The notes under the pieces were generated by a model. That model had not been told where the DNA came from. It searched no databases and was given only the letters and a program-made list of their open reading frames with translations. The position numbers and the translations under genes are program-made. From assembly GCA_001600495.1 (NCBI GenBank), contig BCKE01000050.1, forward strand, positions 26,357 through 90,356: a DNA stretch of 64,000 nt, given 5' to 3'. Positions within the stretch are counted from its first letter, which is position 1. Each line of letters starts with the position of its first letter. The DNA is from Pilasporangium apinafurcum. Lineage: Eukaryota > Oomycota > Peronosporomycetes > Pythiales > Pythiaceae. Shown piece by piece: positions 56,302 through 64,000 of this stretch.

Positions 56302-57168
56302 GAAGAAACAGCTTGTAGACGATGGAAACTGTGTGCGTGAGGTAGGCACGCATAGAAGCAGTGGTTGAGTTTATGGTTGACAACGCAGGTAGAGAAAGCA
56401 AAATCAAAATCCAAAACAGGAAAACAAGGAGAATGAATATGCTGAGCTCGGTCGTGCAGCTAACATTCTCGATACGCCAGATGATGGGTCAAAGAGTTTT
56501 GATAGAGTGACTTTGAAACGTTCATTGGGGACGAGCTCACATCGAGAATGTTAGTTGTTACTTGATCGTTTATGTCTCATTCTGCCTTAGTACCGCAGAT
56601 AGAGAGGGGAGGAGCATATGAGCCTCTGATAGTCGAGGTACACAGCGCCTTTTAGTTGAAGGAGTTCACAGGTTTCAGCGTCGCATACAAAGTGAAGAAA
56701 TGTGGGCATGGTTGAGCCACAGCACGTTCCATTGCAATACTAGTGACACAGGGGACCATAGGCACCTGCGTTGGTTTTGAAGCAAAATATTTAGGGATTG
56801 ACGGCAGCAATCAAACAATCATTAACGCGATCATTACGAAAGCAATGAATGACGAACAGGATAAGGAAGTTGATGGAGAAACTACTTCCCGAGACGGATC
56901 GCTTCTCTCCGGAAACCAGTTCTCCCTGAACTGATCATAGAAGTGGAGCTGCATAGGCACATTCTCCCAGCAGATCCACTTTTTTGCAGGGAATATTCTA
57001 AAGTATCCTTAGATGCTTTTTGCCCTTCTTCCGCCCACGTTTGTCATGCATGAGTTAGACTAAACAAAATCAAGAACTAAGCGTAAAAAATCAAGTATGC
57101 TGAGCATAGTTGTTGGTAACTCTGACCTTCCTTCATCTTCCCTGCTGCTAGTCTAAACACGTGTTGCA
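56302..57168. other. Intergenic with coding-like debris
   Basis: Two + strand stretches look like decayed coding: about 56400-56550 (ENEYAELGRAANILDTPDDG) and 56743-56934 (TIGTCVGFEAKYLGIDGSNQ). They are separated by stops and match nothing I know. A 14-bp inverted pair (CTAACATTCTCGAT) lies at about 56459 and 56538. Confidence 0.3.
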
Positions 57169-59847
57169 TTAACGATGCGCCAAGTTTGTCGAGAGCGTCG
57201 ACATGGCCTTGGCTTTACCATCTGGTACCATAAACAGCACAAGCGGTTTCTCAGCGGAAATGTATGGCGCATCGACGCGGAAGAAGCCTCTTCGTTCAAG
57301 CTGCACCACATCACCGACCTTGGCGTTACGGAGTTCGTGATCACCGATCGCGAGCATCTCAGCGCGTGTGACGGGGGTCAAATGGTCAATGAAATTGTCG
57401 CCTTCCTCGAGTTTCGGTTTGTTCAGCAAATGATCAAACTCGACGAGTGTGCAAGGTACAAGATCTGGCACATCAGCTAGCCAAGTCACCTTCAACTTCG
57501 TCTTCTTGAAATCGCCCGTCGGGTGATCTTCAGCCTCGACATTCGTGATTTTGCCCTCGGCGTCCTTGGTGATTTTCTTGACGATGATATTGCCGTGTCG
57601 CATGAGAGTCACTTCCTCGCCTTCATTAAACAAATTCACATCGTCACGCTCTAACAGCAACTTGTTGGTGAAACGCATGATCTTGTTGCCCTTGGACGGA
57701 TCCTTCGGATGACGAGGCACAGGGATCCCAATCACATCCGACGAAACATTTGTCAATGTCAATGGAACAGCATTCTGTTTATCCAACGCAAAGTACCGAA
57801 ACGCGGCAGGGTCAATCACACGCTTGTTGAGAGTCCAAAACTTGTCCCACTCCATGTCCGTAATGCGTCTTGACGCGCCTTGGCTCAAGATAAACTCACG
57901 CAGTGCCTCGACCTGTACACCGCGGCGCAAAACACCTTGGACAGTGGGGAATCGTGGATCGTTCCAGCCTTCCACGTATCCATTGTCGACAAACCATTGC
58001 AATTTCCGCTTCGACAGCACGGAATGCACAAAGTTCATGCGTGCAAATCCGTGAATATGCACCTTTCGCAGCTTTAGCGCTGACAACACCCACTGGTATT
58101 GCTCGTCCCGGTCGTTGTACTCGGTTGTACGCAGCGCATGTGTCACCCCTTCATGTGAGTCGACAATTGGACAGGCTAAGTCGTAAGTTGGATAAGCCTT
58201 GTATTTCGTACCAGTGCGGTGGTGGGGCGTCAGGTTCGCGCGGAAGAAAACGGGATCACGGAGCGTCTTGTTCTTTGCCTGCATGTCGATCTTGCCACGC
58301 AGACAGTAGCCCTCTGCGCTGGGGTCATTCTTCAGCATCTTCTCGAACAATTCCAAGTTGAGTTTCGGATCCTGATCCCGGCATTTCGAGTTGATCCCCT
58401 CCATGCGCTCCTCACGCATCTGCTCCTGTGGCGTGTTGTCCATGTAGGCATTGCCCTCACGAATTAGTTGCTTCGCGAGTTCCATGATTTTGGGAAAGTA
58501 GTCGGATGTGTACGACACCACGTCAGGCACAATATCCAACCGCTTAAGATCGGCGAGGATACTTTGCTCAAATTCATCTTTTTCCTTCGATGGATTTGTG
58601 TCATCAAATCGCACAATCAACTTGCCATTGTAATGTCGCGCATAGTAGTGGTTCAGCATACAGGCCTTGATATGACCAATGTGCAAGTACCCACTCGGTT
58701 CAGGTGGAAATCGCGTGACGACTTGGCCCTCGACTGCATCCTTTAACGGTGGACATGAGCCCGTATTCTTGCCCTTTTGTGACACAAACGGTTGTTGTTT
58801 ATCGTCTCCACTAGCAGCTGGTCTGCTCTTCCCACCAGCAGGAACCACTGGTTTCATACCTTTCAACGTCGTGGCTGCCTGTGCAAATACATCTTGAGCG
58901 TTCAAATGATTCCACCACCGCGTAACGTTTGTATAGGACGAAACATCCGTCTGCAACAAGGTCAATCTCGCCCAAACACCGATATCAGCAAGCGATAGCG
59001 CATACCCGACGAGAAAAGTGCGGTCCTGTAACACTGCATTCAGCAAACCCAGCGCCTGGCCAATAGTATTAGCACTCTTATTAAACCGCGTGAGTGCGAA
59101 ATCCAGCCACGAATCCACTTGCGTCACTAACACAGGGTCTGTGTTGGCGTCATACAATCCCAAAGCCAGCTTTGTCGTGCGACTGAGGAAACGAGCGATC
59201 GCGAAATCGCCCGAGATCACGCGACCATCGGTAAACGTGAGTGTTGGCTCGAGATTCGCTTCCTTCACGTGATTCTGGAATGGATGTGCCTGCAATTGTT
59301 TCCCCAACTGCGCCACGACATAAGATGCGAGTGGCAGCACCGACGCGCTGGAAAACACAATTGTGCCGTCCTGATCAGCCGAGGGCACAGGCAACACACG
59401 TCCCACCACGACTGTTGGCGCAGCAGCAGGTGAAGAAATTGGCTTTTGCTTTTTCTTGGGAGATACTTCCGCCTGAGCAGCAGTAGCTGGTTGTGCAACG
59501 ACTGGCTGTTTAGTTTCTTCATCATTTGGCACCGCTTCACCGCTCTTCAACGCCTTCTTCTGCGCTTTTTTGCGTTCCTTGTTTAGCTCCTTCTTGCTTT
59601 TTTTATTCGGATCACTTGGCGCTTGATTCGCTGGAGCAGCAGGCGCTGCTTTCGCTTCTTTCTTTGGTTTGGGTGGCGGCCCGTATTCTTTGCCTGTGAC
59701 GGTTTTAAACTCGGTTTTCAGCGCCAGCAGCTCCGCAATCGCGGCTTGCAGCACGGGCTTCTTGCTCTCATCTTTCTCCGCCTTCAGTGTGCGGATCTGC
59801 TCGCCCTTGGCGACGATCTGCGCCGTCAATTCCTCCTCCGTCGCCAT
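57169..59847 (-). CDS. Glutamate-tRNA ligase, cytosolic (GluRS)
   Basis: Single exon, 892 residues. It charges tRNA-Glu with glutamate for cytosolic translation. Order: a short WHEP-like N-terminal helix pair (about 1-45), a Lys/Ala/Pro-rich linker, a GST-like domain (about 140-320; FTDGRVISGDFAIARFLS), then the class I catalytic core. RFPPEPSGYLHIGH gives the HIGH motif near residue 388; FDDTNPSKEKDEFEQ follows; the KMSKS counterpart is LSKRKL near residue 610. The anticodon-binding beta-barrels end the protein. RFDDTNP and HALRTTEY agree with eukaryotic GluRS/EPRS; the Arg in the RFDD-type motif and the LSKRK form favour GluRS over GlnRS. No ProRS domain is fused. ATG 59847 is the first in frame; the frame upstream lacks ATG. 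Confidence 0.95.
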   Translation of the reverse strand: MATEEELTAQIVAKGEQIRTLKAEKDESKKPVLQAAIAELLALKTEFKTVTGKEYGPPPKPKKEAKAAPAAPANQAPSDPNKKSKKELNKERKKAQKKALKSGEAVPNDEETKQPVVAQPATAAQAEVSPKKKQKPISSPAAAPTVVVGRVLPVPSADQDGTIVFSSASVLPLASYVVAQLGKQLQAHPFQNHVKEANLEPTLTFTDGRVISGDFAIARFLSRTTKLALGLYDANTDPVLVTQVDSWLDFALTRFNKSANTIGQALGLLNAVLQDRTFLVGYALSLADIGVWARLTLLQTDVSSYTNVTRWWNHLNAQDVFAQAATTLKGMKPVVPAGGKSRPAASGDDKQQPFVSQKGKNTGSCPPLKDAVEGQVVTRFPPEPSGYLHIGHIKACMLNHYYARHYNGKLIVRFDDTNPSKEKDEFEQSILADLKRLDIVPDVVSYTSDYFPKIMELAKQLIREGNAYMDNTPQEQMREERMEGINSKCRDQDPKLNLELFEKMLKNDPSAEGYCLRGKIDMQAKNKTLRDPVFFRANLTPHHRTGTKYKAYPTYDLACPIVDSHEGVTHALRTTEYNDRDEQYQWVLSALKLRKVHIHGFARMNFVHSVLSKRKLQWFVDNGYVEGWNDPRFPTVQGVLRRGVQVEALREFILSQGASRRITDMEWDKFWTLNKRVIDPAAFRYFALDKQNAVPLTLTNVSSDVIGIPVPRHPKDPSKGNKIMRFTNKLLLERDDVNLFNEGEEVTLMRHGNIIVKKITKDAEGKITNVEAEDHPTGDFKKTKLKVTWLADVPDLVPCTLVEFDHLLNKPKLEEGDNFIDHLTPVTRAEMLAIGDHELRNAKVGDVVQLERRGFFRVDAPYISAEKPLVLFMVPDGKAKAMSTLSTNLAHR

Positions 59848-60215
59848 TCGCTTTTTTCTTGTGTTCACTTGATGACGATTGCGAGAATGAAAGATGCCAA
59901 GAGCTTCGCCAAGATCGTAATTTATATGTTATATGTTATATAACATGTAATTTATATTTAGAAGATCTTAAGATGAATTTTACGCTAATTTGAGTATTTC
60001 TTCAGTACAAATATCTATCATATGTATTATCCTATGTATTTTACCTGTAATTTACATAGTTGTGTTTTTTTTGTGACTTGAGGAGAACCACACGAATTTT
60101 TGCACAAAACCCGTACGCTCCCATCAAAGTACTGTAAATTACCCAATAAGTACGTTAATTTATTAAATGTGATGATTGTTGCACTTTCCTAATCGTTATA
60201 TTTGACGAACATGAT
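59848..60215. other. AT-rich intergenic with short palindrome
   Basis: Very AT-rich. At 59922-59955 TATATGTTATATGTTATATA and the following ACATG form a short repeat-palindrome. No gene. Confidence 0.4.
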
Positions 60216-62432
60216 TCAGTTATGCCACATCGCGGTTTGCCTCGAGACAATGTCATCGCCGCATTCGCTTGCGGCGCGACGCAATCGGTATGCCACGTCT
60301 ACAGATGTGGGCCTGGCAGTAGGATCGGCTGCAAGGCAATCTCGAGCTAATTCTTGGATCACTAGGGGGCACTCAACTCGAAAGGTTGGCATCCAGGCCT
60401 CTGTAATGATATGATGCAACAGTACGTCCTCACGCATCATCAGTCCTGACCGTAAAACCATGCGTTCGTGGAAGGGCAGTTCGTTTGTGTCGATCTCGGA
60501 GAGAATAACTCCAAATGCATACACGTCGCTGGCCATAGAGAATGGATGAGAGCCAGTGAGCAACTCTGGCGCCTTCCATCTGTCGCTCCTGAAGGAGGCA
60601 GTTCCACTTATGGAGCTGCAACTACTGTTACTGGACAATCGCTCAAGCATAAAGTAATGCGTGTCGAAAGATTCTTGGTTATGATCGATAACCTGATGTG
60701 CAGAGCCAAAACCAGCGAGTTTGGCGTGCAGATCATCACAGAGGAGAACATCCTTGGATGCCAAACCGCTGTGTATGATTGCAGGGTGTTGCGAATGCAA
60801 GTAAACCAGTCCTTCAATGATATCCACTGCTATTCGCCACTGATGCTTCGTCCACCCATCGCTATTATTGTTGGCGTTGTAGTGGAAAATGCTCCTTCGT
60901 TCGTGTTTCTCGCGATCCAGAAACGCACGCAATTCCCCCTTTGGCAAGAACTCCAGCATTAACTGCACATTCTCCTCTACTGTCCACGCTACGCCCAGAA
61001 ATCCCACGATACGACAGTGATCGAGTCGACTGAGTAACTTGATCTCACGTACAAAACGTCTCAGCAATTCTCTTCGGTTGCGATGGTTAGTGTGGATACT
61101 GTGTTCGTTGAGACGCTTTATCACGACTGGCTGCGACCTGTAATAGGCTAGCCAAATCTCGTGAGAGCCGTTACGCTGGAGCTGTTTGTGCTTCTTAATG
61201 GCACCAAAGTCGACTCGATGTCCTGCAAGGGCATCATCCTCTAATAGCGAAGATGACGAGCAGGAAGCCACAGATATTGGTGAGACACTTCTCAATTGAT
61301 TGAGGTCTTGTTCGCCATATTGCTTCGCCGTCAAAACACGATAGTCATCTGTGCCGGAGTAGCCGTGGGCATTGTTGGTGAGCTGGCACAGGCTTGGGTG
61401 GTTTGGTTCAGACGAACACAGTAACCTGCTTGATCTGTGCATGACGTTCGATAAATAGACAGGTAGCGGGTCTTGGCGCATCCGTCGCACCACCACAGAG
61501 GTATACTGTTGCTTTTGAAACGAATCCTCTTCAAACGTAAAATCCGGGTCCAACTCTTCATCTTCATTGTATTCTACCATTGCTTCTTCATCATCTTGTT
61601 GTTGCTGTTGGTGTTTATTCCTCTTAGTCCTTTCCTTCTGCATCAACTTTCTCCGTCGACTGTAACTCTTCATGTGATGTTTAAAGCAATGCGCCCAAAT
61701 ATCCATGGCTTTCGCACTTACAGCACGGAGTTGTTCCTCTTCTGCTAAGAAGAATCGCTGTTGATCACCAGGCATGGCCGTCGCGAGGCTCGTTTTGCGT
61801 TTGGCCATGGAATCCGATTGTTTCTTGTGGATTTCCTTGTCCAATAGATATCCCTGCACGTTGAAAACGCGATCCGATCGGCTTACCAGCTTCACTTGAG
61901 TCAGCACAAGCCGCCGTAGAAGTTTTCCATTCACCGTATTATCGTTTGCGAAGATGAACAACGTCGAGCAGTTGGCTTTGAACACACAGAATCGCCGGCG
62001 GTATTTGCGGAAGAATCCTTCACGACGCCATATCCAGCCGTTCAGCCGTATTGGTATGTGCTTGCTACCACCAACAAACGAACGATGCTTCTCTTCGACA
62101 TACTCGTAGATACCTTCCTCAGGGTCTTTCAGTGTGCGAATCGCCACATTTGATGATGATGATGAAGAAGCTGAAGTCGTATAAGTACTGCCATTGTAGG
62201 TCTCTTCGTCCCAGGAAATCGCTGAGGACTCGGAAGAGACTGTGGATTGATCAGCCAATGAGTGATGGAAGTGTTGATGCTGAGGATAACCGCGATCCAG
62301 TAAGAGTCGCATGCTGATCCTGCTACCTGTGGGTATCACAGTTGGGATATCAATGGGGAGGATAGCGTGTGGAGGAGGTGGTGGTGGAGAAGGAGGGAGG
62401 CGATTGGTGTTTCCACGCAGGAGAGTGGCCAT
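60216..62432 (-). CDS. PH-domain TKL pseudokinase
   Basis: Single exon, 738 residues. A proline run (LPPSPPPPPPH) opens the protein. A PH domain spans about 128-260 (LNGWIWRREGFFRKYRRRF, then FANDNTVNGKLLRRLVL). A basic/Gln-rich and acidic linker follows, then a TKL-like kinase fold from about 435. The fold keeps the VIKRL lysine, the alpha-C Glu (FVREIKLLSRL), GFLGVAWTVEENVQLMLEFL, WKAPELL and the C-lobe (ASDVYAFGVILSEIDTNELP). But the catalytic loop reads HSGLASKDVLL where HRDLKSRNVLL is expected, the metal-binding DFG reads GFG (LAGFGSA), and the glycine loop is lost (RNGSHEIWLAYY). Without the HRD and DFG aspartates it should not phosphorylate, so a membrane-recruited scaffold or allosteric regulator is likely (inference). 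Confidence 0.9.
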   Translation of the reverse strand: MATLLRGNTNRLPPSPPPPPPHAILPIDIPTVIPTGSRISMRLLLDRGYPQHQHFHHSLADQSTVSSESSAISWDEETYNGSTYTTSASSSSSSNVAIRTLKDPEEGIYEYVEEKHRSFVGGSKHIPIRLNGWIWRREGFFRKYRRRFCVFKANCSTLFIFANDNTVNGKLLRRLVLTQVKLVSRSDRVFNVQGYLLDKEIHKKQSDSMAKRKTSLATAMPGDQQRFFLAEEEQLRAVSAKAMDIWAHCFKHHMKSYSRRRKLMQKERTKRNKHQQQQQDDEEAMVEYNEDEELDPDFTFEEDSFQKQQYTSVVVRRMRQDPLPVYLSNVMHRSSRLLCSSEPNHPSLCQLTNNAHGYSGTDDYRVLTAKQYGEQDLNQLRSVSPISVASCSSSSLLEDDALAGHRVDFGAIKKHKQLQRNGSHEIWLAYYRSQPVVIKRLNEHSIHTNHRNRRELLRRFVREIKLLSRLDHCRIVGFLGVAWTVEENVQLMLEFLPKGELRAFLDREKHERRSIFHYNANNNSDGWTKHQWRIAVDIIEGLVYLHSQHPAIIHSGLASKDVLLCDDLHAKLAGFGSAHQVIDHNQESFDTHYFMLERLSSNSSCSSISGTASFRSDRWKAPELLTGSHPFSMASDVYAFGVILSEIDTNELPFHERMVLRSGLMMREDVLLHHIITEAWMPTFRVECPLVIQELARDCLAADPTARPTSVDVAYRLRRAASECGDDIVSRQTAMWHN

Positions 62433-62703
62433 TTATTGGTTAGTGCGTGATATTTGTGTTGTTCACCAGATTATTGCTTGAGACCCAACAGGGAATCCTT
62501 TTATTTGCAAAATCTGTGGAAAAACGAGAGCTATAAACACCACAGTGCTATTGATAAAGTATCCAATTGCTCTACAAAAAACATATGTAAAGTGTATCTA
62601 TATTGTATAAGTATACATGATTTATACCTTAAAAAATAATACTGGATACTTAAACAAAATGGATACATTTCATATTGTCTTCTTGATTGTGTTCACTGTG
62701 AGC
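62433..62703. other. Short intergenic, AT-rich
   Basis: Upstream region of the pseudokinase gene. No feature seen. Confidence 0.4.
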
Positions 62704-63178
62704 TCATGAAAAAAATGGGATTGTGATGGTTGCACCAAGTAGAAAGATGTCGACAGATGGTTGACGCAAATCACCTAATTTGTGCAGCCGAGAATAAAAT
62801 GTATCTATCTTTGGTGACTGTTGCACTGATAACTCGTTCGCAGCTTGTGATCCCACTTCTTTCCATCGTTCCCATCTCACGTAACGGTCCCAATGTAAGA
62901 CGACATTCTTAACTGGGCGTGCTGGCTTCATATAATCTTATTTTTCATCCCAAGAATGCAGTTTGAGTTGCCTTTCTTTCAAGTACGCTAGATGGAATAT
63001 GGATATATAAATACGTACTACGCATTAGCGTGAAACCGTTCTCATCCCAACCCATAAATATACACACATGAAGATCAAATAACGACCCATCAGCCCGCAT
63101 TGTGCTTACGAACATGTGGGCATGCCGAAGTTGAGCTTTCAAGTGTGTAATTATCACATCATACGTAAGTGGATTCAC
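62704..63178 (-). pseudogene. Unrecognised gene fragment
   Basis: Two minus-strand blocks: 63030-63178 (LRHAHMFVSTMRADGSLFDL, then VCIFMGWDENGF) and 62704-62931 (KNVVLHWDRYVRWERWKEVG, then IDTFYSRLHKLGD). Both look like coding sequence and a GT-AG intron of about 85-95 nt between them is possible. No start codon is found: the 5' end would overlap the divergent secreted-protein gene at 63208, so this is more likely a remnant than a complete gene. The family is not recognised. Confidence 0.3.
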
Positions 63179-63207
63179 ATTCTCGCATCAGGTTGGGACG
63201 ATATATC

Positions 63208-64000
63208 ATGGTGGAACTTGCAGTACACCGATGTTCCGCCGCATTATGGTCGATTCTACTCGTACTCTGCTTGTGCTTTGAGCACGTTTCGGCGATGTAT
63301 CCAGTCTATGAAGATTGGCGCGGTATCCTCACCATGAGCTTCAACGACACCACCACGTATAACAGTGAAGACCTTCAACTTTCACCTTACTCACTCCAAG
63401 AGCTCGACTCTCTAGGTGGCAGCAACACAAATCACGTCACACCAGAGGACATCGCAACATCACCGGGTTTTCAATTCTCTAGTGGAGACCACATCGAGAT
63501 CAATGGTACAACTTATTATATTCGAAATCTGTCAGTTGCGGTTCCTGATGATGGAGTCAGTGTCCCATATGCACTACCTTCGGTAGGCGATTCTATTCTC
63601 AACTGCGTTATCATGCAGAACCTGGATGGACCCGACGATGCGCTGAGTAAGTTACTGCATACACCTGTAAACCAATACGCTGTTCACTTCAACTACACGA
63701 TTAGTCACTGGGATTTTCTGAGTTCAAACAACATGCTCAATTTGACTCTTCGGCTCAATCTCACGATTGATGGAACTTCGCGGACCAAAAGCGACTACCA
63801 AATATATGAACACCCTGAACGATTTCTTCGGCAGATGGTCGTGAGCAACGACACTTATTTTGACTTGCCGACACGATCGCTGAACGCTGAGGGCTTCAGG
63901 AATGTGACAATAACGATTAACGATGATTACACCTCTACTGGGGCTGTGCTGCTTCACTTCATGTTCCCACCAAGCTCGCGCATCGAGTACAACTTTCTCA
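63208..64000 (+). CDS. Large secreted glycoprotein, 5' part (runs off window)
   Basis: From ATG 63208 the frame is open to the right edge (264 codons). The start MVELAVHRCSAALWSILLVL with CLCFEHVSA is a convincing signal peptide. After it the chain is hydrophilic, with many N-glycosylation sites (NDT, NGT, NLS, NYT, NLT twice, NDT, NVT) and beta-strand-like alternation. No transmembrane helix or domain is recognised yet; it could be the ectodomain of a membrane protein continuing beyond the window. The ATG was chosen because it precedes the signal peptide directly. No introns are needed in the visible part. Confidence 0.65.
   Translation, partial: MVELAVHRCSAALWSILLVLCLCFEHVSAMYPVYEDWRGILTMSFNDTTTYNSEDLQLSPYSLQELDSLGGSNTNHVTPEDIATSPGFQFSSGDHIEINGTTYYIRNLSVAVPDDGVSVPYALPSVGDSILNCVIMQNLDGPDDALSKLLHTPVNQYAVHFNYTISHWDFLSSNNMLNLTLRLNLTIDGTSRTKSDYQIYEHPERFLRQMVVSNDTYFDLPTRSLNAEGFRNVTITINDDYTSTGAVLLHFMFPPSSRIEYNFL

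Noticed and set aside
1-64000. CRISPR array, rRNA, LTR retroelement, Polinton
   Set aside because: No regularly spaced repeats, no rRNA-like sequence, no long direct terminal repeats, and no reverse transcriptase, capsid or integrase motifs were seen on either strand.

Overview
The window looks like nuclear DNA of an oomycete (stramenopile). Introns are short (about 60-120 nt) with plain GT-AG borders. Ubiquitous eukaryotic genes (DNA polymerase epsilon, TFIIH p52, clathrin adaptor mu1, cytosolic glutamyl-tRNA synthetase) sit among families typical of oomycetes: TKL kinases with leucine-rich repeats, PH-domain proteins sharing a D-T-V-N-G-K-L signature, a CYP86-like P450 and GIN-domain (DUF2807) proteins. 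The genus cannot be fixed from sequence alone.

Layout. 0-8 kb is a rearranged accessory zone: the 5' end of an AT-hook gene; a nine-exon orphan gene (559 aa); a mitochondrial malonyl-CoA synthetase-like ligase; a 277-bp inverted repeat, apparently identical by eye, bracketing the last two; and a decayed Fanzor (eukaryotic TnpB-like RNA-guided nuclease) gene. 8-33 kb is mostly housekeeping: P450, a small two-exon orphan, POLE, a 2-Cys peroxiredoxin carrying a nuclear localisation-like tail, a BSD-domain protein, a Cdc25 phosphatase, a PH-domain protein, a second peroxiredoxin, an inverted pair of unrecognised gene fragments, and TFB2. 33-41 kb holds an LRR receptor kinase built from one-repeat exons, a small secreted serine-rich protein and a decayed LRR gene. 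41-50 kb has a kelch protein, a NIPA-type magnesium transporter, a hairpin MITE and two tandem GIN-domain paralogs. 50-64 kb has an unrecognised gene broken by a Tc1/mariner-like insertion full of ambiguous bases, a zinc CDF transporter, AP-1 mu, GluRS, a PH-pseudokinase, and the start of a large secreted glycoprotein running off the right edge.

Themes. There are two peroxiredoxins, two TKL-type kinases (one catalytically dead) and two PH proteins within 35 kb. Mobile or repeat sequence is concentrated at 0.9-8 kb, 19.1-19.5 kb, 46.7 kb and 50.8-51.5 kb. I saw no LTR retroelement, rRNA, tRNA or CRISPR array. All exon models come from reading frame, splice sites and phase by eye; none was computed or searched against a database.
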